A stretch of 9,397 bases of DNA from Crocinitomicaceae bacterium (GCA_013215515.1 JABSPC010000032.1:1-9397); one strand, 5' to 3'. Positions 1 to 7,939 are shown, numbered from the stretch's first letter. Notes: generated by a model from the letters alone, not told the origin. Numbers and translations: made by a program.

Positions 1-21
1 TGGGTTTATATTTAGATAATT

Positions 22-1368
22 ATGAAAAGAAAACTCTTTTATTTAGTAATCGTTTTTGCGATTGGTCTTACACATGTTAGTTGCCAACGTAGTTTTGGAA
101 TGACTGGTGAACCGGATAGAAGGCCTCAGTATTCTGGCATTCTCGAAAAACTGGAAGCAATTCAAAATGTTGTGGAGGTAAACGTTTTAAGAAGTTCAGA
201 TCATTTTGAAGAATACTATGAAATTTGGTTCGAGCAAAAAGTGGATCCAAGTAAACCTGACTCGCCAACATTTAAACAACGCGTTTTGTTAGGGCACACT
301 TCAGAAGATGCACCAGTCATTGTTGAACTTCAAGGATACCAAATATACTCGCCAAGAGCCGGGGAATTGGCCAACTTGTACTCAGGAAATCAAATTACAA
401 TTGAGCATCGGTTTTTTGATCAGTCAAAGCCGGAAACTGGAATTCCATGGAAGGATTTAACCGTTCGAAATGCAGCAGAAGACCAGCATATAATTATTCA
501 AGCACTCAAGAAGGCCATTTATCCAGACAATAAATTTATAACAACAGGAATCAGTAAAGGAGGTCAAACAACAATGTTGCATCGTTCTTATTATCCTGAT
601 GACGTAGACGCAAGTGTATGCTATGTTGCACCGCTAAACTTTGCGCGTGAAGACCCTCGAATTTATCACTTTTTCGATACGGTTGGGACTGAGGAGCAGC
701 GAGGTATGATTGAAGAATACCAGACTTTGTGCTTTGAAAGAAAAACGGAGATGGTTGACCTTCTGAAAGAAATGGCTATTGGTAAAAATTACGAATGGAA
801 GTTCTCTCCAGAGAAGGCGTTTGAGTACTACGTGTTGGAATATTCATTTGCTTTTTGGCAATGGGGAGCGTATGAATTTGACCAGATCCCTGATGATTTG
901 GCCACATCGGATTCTCTTTTAAACCACGTTCTAAATGTTTCTGGAGTTTCATTTTTTGAATCGAAAGGGGTAGAAAAATTACAACCTTTTTTCTGGGCTG
1001 CAATGACAGAAATGGGGATGTACGGATATGAAAACGAACCGTTTGAGATATATTTGTCGCAGAAGGAAGTCTACACTTTTGAATTTACCCTTCCAGAAGG
1101 GCAAGAGGCACCTTTTAATCCTGAACCAATGAAAAATGTGAACAAGTTCATTCAAAACGAAGCCGAGAATATGATGTTTATTTATGGCGGATTGGACACT
1201 TGGTCTGCAACCGCGGTTCAGCTTTCTGATGAGGCCAAAAGCCGTGGACTAGTTAAATACGTGAGTGCTGAGGGACACCACGGAACGAGGATGCGTAATT
1301 TCAACGTGAAAACTCAAAAAGAGATGAAAAAGATCTTGGATGGATGGATTTCAACTCCGTCGAAGTAA
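22..1368 (+). CDS. Secreted S37-family (PS-10/prolyl tri-tetrapeptidyl aminopeptidase-like) serine peptidase, probable lipoprotein
   Basis: This is a 448-residue secreted alpha/beta-hydrolase peptidase. Residues 1-21 form a basic start, a hydrophobic stretch and a cysteine (C21 after T-H-V-S), so it is probably a lipoprotein. The lipobox is weak (His at -3), and ordinary signal peptidase I processing is the alternative. The nucleophile elbow GISKGG places the serine at S178, followed by a Y-Y-P-D-D-V-D stretch and a Y-V-A-P stretch that I associate with the S37 family. Candidate triad partners are D392 in GGLDTWSA and H419 or H420 in EGHHGTR, in the expected order. Characterised Streptomyces S37 enzymes release tri- or tetrapeptides, preferring proline at the cut, from protein N termini; that specificity is not readable here. 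An in-frame TAG at 13-15 makes the ATG at 22 the first usable start. No Shine-Dalgarno site is visible. Its stop lies 1 nt from that of the converging aminopeptidase P gene. The role is likely nutritional peptide breakdown in the periplasm or at the cell surface. Confidence 0.82.
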   Translation: MKRKLFYLVIVFAIGLTHVSCQRSFGMTGEPDRRPQYSGILEKLEAIQNVVEVNVLRSSDHFEEYYEIWFEQKVDPSKPDSPTFKQRVLLGHTSEDAPVIVELQGYQIYSPRAGELANLYSGNQITIEHRFFDQSKPETGIPWKDLTVRNAAEDQHIIIQALKKAIYPDNKFITTGISKGGQTTMLHRSYYPDDVDASVCYVAPLNFAREDPRIYHFFDTVGTEEQRGMIEEYQTLCFERKTEMVDLLKEMAIGKNYEWKFSPEKAFEYYVLEYSFAFWQWGAYEFDQIPDDLATSDSLLNHVLNVSGVSFFESKGVEKLQPFFWAAMTEMGMYGYENEPFEIYLSQKEVYTFEFTLPEGQEAPFNPEPMKNVNKFIQNEAENMMFIYGGLDTWSATAVQLSDEAKSRGLVKYVSAEGHHGTRMRNFNVKTQKEMKKILDGWISTPSK

Positions 1369-1369
1369 T

Positions 1370-3160
1370 TTAAATCGCTAGACATTTTTGTTTTAGCCAT
1401 GTCTTTTCACTTTCGGTCAAGTGTGTTGCTAGGTCATCATAAACCTTTTGATGGTACTTGTTTAGCCAATCAATTTCATGATCCGAAATTAAACTTCTAT
1501 CAATTAATTCCGTATCAATTGGGCAAAGCGTAATAGGTTCAAAACCAATAAATGAGCCATGCTCTGATTTAAATTTCTCTTTGGAAACGACAACATTTTC
1601 TGTTCGAATTCCGAATTCTCCTTCCTTATAATAACCGGGTTCTATAGTCGTAAATTGGTTTTCCATATGCGGAGTCCCACCTCTATAAGTGGTCATTCTT
1701 GCAGCAAATCCTTGGGCTGGCTCGTGAACGGCACTATAGGATCCGATTCCATGTCCTGTTCCATGAGCATATGTCAATCCATGTTTCCAAAGATGCATTC
1801 TAGCAAAACTATCCAATTGAATTCCAGTAGTTCCTTTTGGGAAAACAGCCCGATCCAATTCGATGTGTCCTTTAAGAACTAAAGTATATGCTTTTTTCAA
1901 TTCGCTTGAAGGAGTGCCTCCCAGCCAAATTGTTCGGGTAATATCAGTCGTTGCATTTTCATATTGAGCGCCGCTGTCCAAAAGAAGAACGCCATCATTA
2001 CTTATCATCGAAGATCCCTTTTTAGGAGCCGAATAATGAATAATTGCACCGTTCGATTTGTATCCGACTATAGCGCCAAAGGATTGGTATTTATAAAATT
2101 CCTGCTTCATTCTGAACGACTCCAATTTAATTCCAAGATCGTATTCTGAAATCGTGTTGGATTCTAAATGTGATTCAAGCCAAATGAAAAATTGAGTCAA
2201 TGCAACTCCATCTTTTACCATTCCGTTTTTCGCGTTGGCAATTTCAGTTTCGTTTTTTATTGACTTGAGATGTTGAACCAAAGATGGGCGAGAAATCAAT
2301 TCACCTTCAAGCGATGTAAAACAGGCATAATTCAAAGTGGATGAACTGGCAATTACTTTTTTATTCAATGTTAATTCTGCCAATTTTGTTCGGATTGAAT
2401 CATACGATAAAACTTCAATTCCATCTTGATTTAATGCAGCCATGAGTTCAGGTTCAATTCTGTTTTCATGAACAAACAAATAGGACTTTTCATTTCCAAT
2501 CAATGTATAAGAAATCACGAGAGGTGTAAAATCTACATCAGCGGAACGTATGTTTAAGAGCCAACAGGTTTCATCCAAACTGGAAATAAAATTGAAGTCT
2601 GCACCTTTATTAGAAAGTTCGGTTTTAACTTCATTTATCTTTGACATTCTATCTTTTCCGCAAAAATCAATAGAATAGTCCGAAATAAGCCCATTTGGTT
2701 GGGCAGATCTGTTTTCCCAAATGTCGTCAATTAATGTACCGTAGCTTTCAATTGCTATCTCTTTTTCAGAGGCGTTTTCGAGCAAATAATCCATTTGACT
2801 GGAGGAGAACAATCGGTAGTCTATTCCAATTATAGATTTTTTTTCAAGCAGGTTACAAAGCCATGGAATATGTTCTGGCGCATGTGGGATTGATTGTTTT
2901 TGAAGTTCGACAACCGTTCCTAAACATTGCTTTTCAGCTTGTAAAAAATAACGAGAGTCGGTCCAGATTGCAGCTTCATTTTGAGTTACGACTAAAGTGC
3001 CAGCCGAACCTGTGAACCCAGAAAAATGTTCTCTTATTTTCCAGTAATCTGAAACGTATTCACTTTGATGTGGATCATTCGAGGGGATAATAATTCCATG
3101 AAGGTTGTTCTTTTTAAGACCATTTCGGATGGCCTGAATTCCATCGTTAATGCTATTCAT
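1370..3160 (-). CDS. Aminopeptidase P family protein (Xaa-Pro aminopeptidase, M24B, long three-domain type)
   Basis: This cytoplasmic metallopeptidase removes the N-terminal residue of peptides whose second residue is proline. At 596 residues it has the length of the eukaryote-like APP1 form (two creatinase-like N-terminal domains plus a catalytic pita-bread domain), not the shorter roughly 440-residue E. coli PepP. Residues 20-75 carry the typical N-terminal block (GIIIPSNDPHQSEY, then FSGFTGSAG and WTDSRYF). All five metal ligands can be placed: D395 in LLLDSGAQY, D406 in TTDITRT, H470 in HGTGHGIG, E507 in TTIEPGYY and E521 in GIRTENVV. The proton-shuttle histidines are probably H375 and H479. 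There is no signal peptide, so it acts inside the cell. Its ATG (3158-3160) overlaps the end of the upstream reductase gene by 8 nt, with no Shine-Dalgarno site, so the two are probably cotranscribed and translationally coupled. The reading frame is intact. Confidence 0.93.
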   Translation of the reverse strand: MNSINDGIQAIRNGLKKNNLHGIIIPSNDPHQSEYVSDYWKIREHFSGFTGSAGTLVVTQNEAAIWTDSRYFLQAEKQCLGTVVELQKQSIPHAPEHIPWLCNLLEKKSIIGIDYRLFSSSQMDYLLENASEKEIAIESYGTLIDDIWENRSAQPNGLISDYSIDFCGKDRMSKINEVKTELSNKGADFNFISSLDETCWLLNIRSADVDFTPLVISYTLIGNEKSYLFVHENRIEPELMAALNQDGIEVLSYDSIRTKLAELTLNKKVIASSSTLNYACFTSLEGELISRPSLVQHLKSIKNETEIANAKNGMVKDGVALTQFFIWLESHLESNTISEYDLGIKLESFRMKQEFYKYQSFGAIVGYKSNGAIIHYSAPKKGSSMISNDGVLLLDSGAQYENATTDITRTIWLGGTPSSELKKAYTLVLKGHIELDRAVFPKGTTGIQLDSFARMHLWKHGLTYAHGTGHGIGSYSAVHEPAQGFAARMTTYRGGTPHMENQFTTIEPGYYKEGEFGIRTENVVVSKEKFKSEHGSFIGFEPITLCPIDTELIDRSLISDHEIDWLNKYHQKVYDDLATHLTESEKTWLKQKCLAI

Positions 3161-4100
3161 TTGTGATTGAATTGTAATAATAATTTGCTGCGACTAAATC
3201 TTCTGAAGCGTGTCCAACAGATTTGAAGACAGTAATTTCTTTGTCGTTTTTTCGTCCTGAATGTTCATTCTTACAGAGTGAATACAAGTCGGCTAGAATG
3301 TCTTTTTCGTTTATGATTCCTTGTTTAATTGGAATGAAAATATCCCCAGATTCTTTTAATCCACCTTGATACGTATCTACAAAAACACTTGCTTTTGACA
3401 TCACATCATTATCTGCTTCTCGTGTATCTTTTTTATAAGAACCAACTAAGTCTACATGCTGGCCTGGTCGAAGTAAATTTCCTTTTATTAAAGCAGTTGG
3501 AGAAAGTGTGGCGCAAGAAATAATATCCACTTTGGGTACGTATTCATCAATTTTATCGATGGCAATTAGTGAAACTTTTAAATGACTCAATGAATCGATA
3601 AGTTGTTCTGCTTTCGCCAAGCTTCGTCCCCAGATAAAAACGGTTTTAATCGGGCGTTGGCTGCAATGTGCTTCAATTAAATTGGGCACTAAAGCTCCGG
3701 TTCCGATCATCAACAATGAAGTTGAAGCTTCTCTAGACAAATACGAAGATGCGAGAGCCGAGGCTCCAGCGGTTCGTTTGGCGGTCATTGAACTTCCATC
3801 TAACATCGCTTTTGGTTGACCATTTGCTGCATTGAACAGGAGATATACCCCATGAATTGAAGGCAAGTAAAGGACCCCATTGTCTGGAGATACCGTAACC
3901 ACCTTGACTCCAATAGTTTCTCCAGCTTGCCAAGACGGCATCAAAAGCAAGGTTGAATCTTGAGTCGCACTTGGGTTTTTAAAATCATGATGGTGTCTCA
4001 TTGGAGTTTCGATCGAACCTTGAAAGCCGAGTCTAAGCGCATCGACTAGAGTCTCGAATTGCGTATTGTTTTGAATGTATTCTGCTGAAATCTGAATCAT
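3153..4100 (-). CDS. Ornithine cyclodeaminase/mu-crystallin family protein (probable ketimine or pyrroline-2-carboxylate reductase)
   Basis: This is a 315-residue NAD(P)-binding protein of the ornithine cyclodeaminase/mu-crystallin fold. K66 in GVKVV and R109 in TAKRTAGASA match the conserved substrate-carboxylate-binding positions. GTGALVPNLIEAH at about 133-145 is the Rossmann glycine loop. LRPGQHVDLVGSYKKDTREAD (residues 210-230), then GLKESGD (247-253) and FKSVGHASEDLVAA (292-305) follow the pattern I recall from mammalian mu-crystallin and bacterial pyrroline-2-carboxylate reductases, rather than the GGDCPGKTE-type loop of true ornithine cyclodeaminase. The likely reaction is therefore reduction of a cyclic imino acid to L-proline or L-pipecolate; ornithine cyclisation or an alanine-dehydrogenase-like activity remains possible. 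It is the first gene of a two-gene operon, overlapping aminopeptidase P by 8 nt, and diverges from the AsmA-like gene. A candidate promoter lies just upstream. There is no signal peptide and the protein is presumably cytoplasmic. Confidence 0.88.
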   Translation of the reverse strand: MIQISAEYIQNNTQFETLVDALRLGFQGSIETPMRHHHDFKNPSATQDSTLLLMPSWQAGETIGVKVVTVSPDNGVLYLPSIHGVYLLFNAANGQPKAMLDGSSMTAKRTAGASALASSYLSREASTSLLMIGTGALVPNLIEAHCSQRPIKTVFIWGRSLAKAEQLIDSLSHLKVSLIAIDKIDEYVPKVDIISCATLSPTALIKGNLLRPGQHVDLVGSYKKDTREADNDVMSKASVFVDTYQGGLKESGDIFIPIKQGIINEKDILADLYSLCKNEHSGRKNDKEITVFKSVGHASEDLVAANYYYNSITNE

Positions 4101-4120
4101 AGTGCATCAAATTGACGGTT

Positions 4121-4154
4121 TAAAGATACATTCTCAAGATGAGAAAAGTTCAAA
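4121..4154 (-). promoter_or_regulatory. Candidate Bacteroidota-type promoter for the reductase-aminopeptidase P operon
   Basis: Read on the minus strand, TTTG (4154-4151) is followed after 22 nt by TATCTTTA (4128-4121). This matches the phylum pattern TTTG, about 20 nt, TAnnTTTG, except for the final G. It would give a leader of roughly 15 nt before the ATG at 4100. Such AT-rich patterns also arise by chance, so the call rests mainly on its position in a divergent intergenic region. Confidence 0.35.
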
Positions 4155-4211
4155 TTTGTTCTAGTTCAATATTATCCAATCATTGATTATCCTCAGCGGC
4201 ACGACATTTGA

Positions 4212-4243
4212 TTTGATATTAAACTGAATATAAGCTATCTTCA
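4212..4243 (+). promoter_or_regulatory. Candidate Bacteroidota-type promoter for the AsmA-like gene
   Basis: TTTG at 4212-4215 is followed after exactly 20 nt by TATCTTCA at 4236-4243, which agrees with TAnnTTTG at six of eight positions, counting the two free ones. Transcription would start near 4249. That leaves about 5 nt before the ATG at 4255 but about 20 nt before the ATG at 4270, which mildly favours the second ATG as the real start. The rest of the 4101-4254 gap holds an 8-bp palindrome CAAATTTG (4151-4158) and no gene I can support. Confidence 0.35.
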
Positions 4244-4254
4244 ACGGAAATAGA

Positions 4255-7200
4255 ATGGAAATAAGTACTATGAGTAAAATAGGAGCAAAACTCAAGAGGT
4301 GGGTTCGAAGTAAACGTTTTTGGAAGCGTTTTGTACTGGCCTCTATTGGCTTACCGATATTTCTATTTTTCACTTTAGTTTTAATTGTTTACATAAAACA
4401 AGATGCTATTGTTCAGGATCTTATTGAAGATATGAATAAGGATTTTGCAGGGGCAACTCAAATTAAAGGATCTCATATTTCGATGTTTGAGAACTTCCCC
4501 TATATCTCTATTGATCTCGAAGAATTTCAGGTATACGAATCCAAATCAAAAATGGGAGCGCCTTTGGTAGACATTCATGATGTGTACGTTGGGTTTAATC
4601 TATGGACGATCCTTTCCGGGAAGATGGAAATTAAAAAGATCAAATTGAAAGGGGGGAAAATCAATTTGGTTGAACACAAAGACGGAACTTTCAATATTGT
4701 AAAAGCACTTACTCCTACTGAGGAAATTGAAAGCGCAGAGGAAGAATTTCATCTCGATCTTAATAAAATAGAATTAGAGGACATTGATATAACCAAGTTG
4801 AATGAGTCCAATGGGCTTAAAGTGGAAGCTTATGTTCAAGATGCGAGTGCGCAATTTGAGACTTCTCCCAATCATATTTTGGCAAAGTTGGATGCCCGCT
4901 TTATAATCAACGTTATTCAGGATGGTGACACAACCTTCTTAAAACACAAACACATAGATCTCGAGACACACATTGACTTCCTGAAGGGGAAAGACATCAT
5001 GACAATTCAGCCGACAACGGTTAGGTTAGAAGGGTCAGAGTTTAAGATGAAAGGTACAATTGATTTCTTGAAAGATGTCTTACTCGACCTCGAATTCAAT
5101 GGGAACAAGCCCAATTTTGATCTCTTTGTAGCCATGGCTCCTGAAGAATATATTCCAACACTTAAAAAATATAAGAACAAAGGTGAGATCTACATAAAAA
5201 CGAAGATTAAAGGCAGGTCAATTAATGGGCATGCCCCATCTATCGAGGCCAAATTTGGTTGTCACAACGGTTACATCATTAACCCAAAAACGAACAAGAA
5301 AATTGGTGGATTGAACTTCGATGGACAGTTTTCCAACGGCGCTGATCATGACCTGAGCACGATGAAATTCGAATTGCATAATTTCTCAGCCCGTCCAGAA
5401 GCAGGAAAAATCCATGGGGATATTGAAATTACTGATTTCACAGCCCCACATATACACATGAATTTCAATTCTAAGTTTGACTTGGGGTTTGTTTCTAAAT
5501 TTTTGAACCTAGACCATTTGCATAATGTTGGGGGGAAGGCTGAGGTCAATATTAAGTTTGACGACATTATCGATTTGAAAAACCCGCACCATGCAGCTTC
5601 CAAATTGAACGAAGAATACGAAATGAAGGTGGCGTTTAACAACGTGCATTTCAAGTCAGATAACTTTGCTTTGCCGATAAAGAACTTGAACTTCTTAACG
5701 GAAATTCACGGTCATAAAGCTACTGTCAAAATTTTTGATGTCTTGGTTGGAAAATCAGACCTCGAGGTAATTGGTACCATTGATGATTTACCTGCAATAA
5801 TACACCATACTGACATTCCAGTCGACACACGATTAAAAATAACAAGTACGTATCTAGACTTGTTCGAGCTCACAGGAAAGGGCGAGGGTGCAATTGATGA
5901 ACAGATTAAGGATTTAAAAATGGATTTCGATTTCAAGGCTTCAGCGAGGAGTTTTACAGAATCAAAATACATGCCGCAAGGAGAGTTTTTTATTGAAAAT
6001 TTCTATGCGAAACTAACACATTACCCTCATGTCTTGCACGATTTCCATGCAGATATATTTGTAGATGAACGAGATTTAAGAATAGTTGATTTTAAAGGGT
6101 TTATCGATGAGAGTGATTTCCTTTTCACCGGTAAATTGGAACATTACGAAAAATGGTTCGATGAACACCCAGGTGGTGATTCAAAAATTGAGTTCAATCT
6201 GGAATCGAAAAAACTACAGTTGGAATCGTTCCTTTCCTACAAAGGCGAGAATTACGTTCCAGAGGAGTATCAACACGAGGAACTGGACAATCTCAAGATT
6301 CACGGATTTACGTACTTGCATTACGAAGAAGAATTGAAATCAATGGACTTAACAATTGATAGATTTGATGCCAAAATGAAGGTTCACCCCTTGCGATTTC
6401 AAAATTTCAATGGGCGTATTCATTACGAACAGGATCATTTAGTTATTGAGGATTTCCATGGGATTTTGGGGAAATCACAGTTTACAACAACGCTACATTA
6501 TTACTTAGGTAATGACGAGAAGCAGAAAAAACGCGAAAATCATTTCTCAATTGTTGCCTCCCGACTCGATTTGGATCAATTGCTCAAATACAATCCGGCC
6601 CCGGTGTTAAATAAGCACAAAAAGAAAGCCCCGAAAGGAGCTAAGTCTGCACATGACGAAGTGTTCAATATCTACGACTTACCGTTTACGGATATGACAT
6701 ATCACATTGACATTAAGCATTTGAACTACCACCGTTATTTGATGCATAACATAAAGGGTTCGCTAAGGACAACACCTAATCATTACATTTATGTAGATCA
6801 TTTGAACATGGACGCGGCGGGTGGTCACTTTGATATTGATGGCTATTTCAATGGCTCTGATCCCAAGAAAATATATTTCAGTCCAACGATAAAAGCTACA
6901 AACGTTGATTTGGATAAACTCTTGTTTAAGTTTGATAACTTCGGGCAAGACCACATTGTAGCGGAAAACTTACACGGGAAATTTACGGGTACTATAAGTG
7001 GCAAAATTCACATGCACAATGATTTGGTTCCGAAAATTGATGATTCTGAAATCCACTTAGACCTTGATGTTACACATGGTCGATTGGAAAATTATGCTCT
7101 GCTTGAATACATGTCGGAATATTTCAAAAACAAGAACATGAGCAAGGTATTGTTCGATACATTGAACAATCATATTGATTTAGTGAACGGGGTAATGATC

Positions 7201-7494
7201 ATTCCAAAAATGACAATTAATTCTTCATTGGGTCACCTCGAAATCTCAGGAAAGCAGGACTTAGAGGGCAATATGGAGTACTATTTGAGAATTCCATGGA
7301 AAATGGTCACGAACACAGCTGCCTCGAAATTATTTGGCAAGAAGAAGGATGAAATTCCTGATGATCAAACGGACGAGATTCAGTATGGTAATGAAAAAAC
7401 AAAATACATCAGTGTGAAGATCGTCGGAGATGCAATCGGTTATAAATTCTCAATAGGCAAGGAGAAGAAAAAGAAGAAGAAAAAGAAAAAATAA
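4255..7494 (+). CDS. AsmA-like family protein, single N-terminal membrane anchor, lysine-run C terminus
   Basis: This is a 1079-residue envelope protein of the AsmA type. A very basic N-terminal segment (residues 11-25) precedes one membrane helix at about 26-47, so the bulk should lie in the periplasm. Residues 70-150 carry the AsmA N-terminal pattern: ISMFENFPYISIDLEEFQV, then VYVGFNLWTILSGKMEIKKI and a GGKINLVEHKDGTFNI stretch. The long middle part alternates short hydrophobic and polar residues, as expected of the repeating beta-groove fold. A second AsmA-like block lies near residues 945-1070 (start YALLEYMSEYF, then IDLVNGVMIIPKM and YYLRIPW). AsmA/TamB/YhdP-type proteins are linked to lipid transport between membranes; a similar role here is inference. 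The protein ends in K-E followed by nine lysines. ATG 4270 (MSKIGAK) is an alternative start five codons in, favoured slightly by the promoter position. The frame is open throughout. The 3' end converges on the small membrane protein gene with an 11-nt gap. Confidence 0.85.
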   Translation: MEISTMSKIGAKLKRWVRSKRFWKRFVLASIGLPIFLFFTLVLIVYIKQDAIVQDLIEDMNKDFAGATQIKGSHISMFENFPYISIDLEEFQVYESKSKMGAPLVDIHDVYVGFNLWTILSGKMEIKKIKLKGGKINLVEHKDGTFNIVKALTPTEEIESAEEEFHLDLNKIELEDIDITKLNESNGLKVEAYVQDASAQFETSPNHILAKLDARFIINVIQDGDTTFLKHKHIDLETHIDFLKGKDIMTIQPTTVRLEGSEFKMKGTIDFLKDVLLDLEFNGNKPNFDLFVAMAPEEYIPTLKKYKNKGEIYIKTKIKGRSINGHAPSIEAKFGCHNGYIINPKTNKKIGGLNFDGQFSNGADHDLSTMKFELHNFSARPEAGKIHGDIEITDFTAPHIHMNFNSKFDLGFVSKFLNLDHLHNVGGKAEVNIKFDDIIDLKNPHHAASKLNEEYEMKVAFNNVHFKSDNFALPIKNLNFLTEIHGHKATVKIFDVLVGKSDLEVIGTIDDLPAIIHHTDIPVDTRLKITSTYLDLFELTGKGEGAIDEQIKDLKMDFDFKASARSFTESKYMPQGEFFIENFYAKLTHYPHVLHDFHADIFVDERDLRIVDFKGFIDESDFLFTGKLEHYEKWFDEHPGGDSKIEFNLESKKLQLESFLSYKGENYVPEEYQHEELDNLKIHGFTYLHYEEELKSMDLTIDRFDAKMKVHPLRFQNFNGRIHYEQDHLVIEDFHGILGKSQFTTTLHYYLGNDEKQKKRENHFSIVASRLDLDQLLKYNPAPVLNKHKKKAPKGAKSAHDEVFNIYDLPFTDMTYHIDIKHLNYHRYLMHNIKGSLRTTPNHYIYVDHLNMDAAGGHFDIDGYFNGSDPKKIYFSPTIKATNVDLDKLLFKFDNFGQDHIVAENLHGKFTGTISGKIHMHNDLVPKIDDSEIHLDLDVTHGRLENYALLEYMSEYFKNKNMSKVLFDTLNNHIDLVNGVMIIPKMTINSSLGHLEISGKQDLEGNMEYYLRIPWKMVTNTAASKLFGKKKDEIPDDQTDEIQYGNEKTKYISVKIVGDAIGYKFSIGKEKKKKKKKKK

Positions 7495-7505
7495 CTGAGC
7501 TGATT

Positions 7506-7811
7506 TTACCAGTTGCTCATCACAACCTTAAGCACAAATAGAATTCCCAATCCTGATCCACTTGCAACACTCAAAAGTGTGTAAGCAGTACTTTCGTACT
7601 TTTTTAAAAGGATATTTGAAACAAAGACTTCGCCCATAAAAATGAAAACGGCATAAATAATAAAGAGAATCCAGCTACCAATGTTGGCCATCCAGTTGAA
7701 TGTCATACCTCCTTCAATAACAAAAAAGAGTAAAAAAGTAATGGCTAATGCGCAGATTAGCAATATAGTAGAGTCGTCCTTCTGGATCGATTTATGGTTG
7801 GTTATAGCCAT
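7506..7811 (-). CDS. Small three-helix membrane protein of unknown function
   Basis: This 101-residue protein is not one I recognise. It begins with a polar segment (residues 1-14, K-S-I-Q-K-D-D), then shows three hydrophobic stretches at about 15-32, 42-64 and 76-98, with a basic loop N-I-L-L-K-K-Y-E between the second and third. The third helix is small-residue rich (SVASGSGLGI), which can favour helix packing. It looks real because it fills the space between the AsmA-like gene and the upstream terminator, starts with ATG, and has a clean hydrophobic/polar layout rather than the random composition of an antisense shadow. It lies on the same strand as the BlaI-M56-TonB row, but a candidate terminator separates them, so it is probably transcribed on its own. 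No -7 promoter match was found. Its 3' end faces the AsmA-like gene at 11 nt. Function cannot be assigned. Confidence 0.65.
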   Translation of the reverse strand: MAITNHKSIQKDDSTILLICALAITFLLFFVIEGGMTFNWMANIGSWILFIIYAVFIFMGEVFVSNILLKKYESTAYTLLSVASGSGLGILFVLKVVMSNW

Positions 7812-7886
7812 ATCTTTTCGATAGTTTTCATGTAGTTTCGATTGTTTAACGGTGAAACTTCAGGAAAATTGTAAATACATCGAAAC
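7811..7886. repeat. Nested inverted repeats upstream of the small membrane protein gene
   Basis: The outer pair is a perfect 8-bp inverted repeat, GTTTCGAT (7835-7842) and ATCGAAAC (7879-7886), with 36 nt between the arms. Inside it sits an imperfect 15-nt palindrome at 7844-7858 (gttt and aaac ends, one mismatch, central cggt). A further TATC/GATA pair with 5-nt spacing lies at 7811-7823, touching the start codon. These could be operator sites for the small membrane protein gene, or chance in AT-rich DNA. Confidence 0.3.
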
Positions 7887-7914
7887 AAAAAATTACCTGC
7901 TCATTTGAACAGGT
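7887..7914 (-). terminator. Candidate intrinsic terminator of the BlaI-M56-TonB_C operon
   Basis: On the minus strand a hairpin with ACCTG (7914-7910) pairing to CAGGT (7899-7895), extended by three more pairs past one mismatch, is followed by AA and then six T residues (7892-7887). It begins 25 nt after the stop codon of the TonB_C reading frame, the expected place for the end of the operon. The stem is short, so termination may be partial. Confidence 0.6.
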
Positions 7915-7939
7915 GCTCTCTTCTAAAACTAAGACGTAC

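Noticed and set aside
1655..2149. Two plus-strand frames of 75 and 61 codons within the aminopeptidase P gene.
   Set aside because: They are antisense to the catalytic domain containing all metal ligands, with serine-rich random composition.
4161..4373. Minus-strand 70-codon frame with a hydrophobic stretch in the divergent intergenic region.
   Set aside because: More than half of it is antisense to the start of the AsmA-like gene, and its hydrophobic part is the complement of that gene's own membrane helix region. It would also occupy both candidate promoters.
5346..5972. Two minus-strand frames of 102 and 86 codons inside the AsmA-like gene.
   Set aside because: They are antisense to a long continuous frame with clear AsmA character, have no recognisable domain, and look like codon-usage shadows.
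7460..7492. The A-rich tract at the end of the AsmA-like gene as a terminator on the minus strand (T-rich when read that way).
   Set aside because: There is no GC-rich hairpin just before it on the minus strand, and the tract is coding sequence for the lysine tail.
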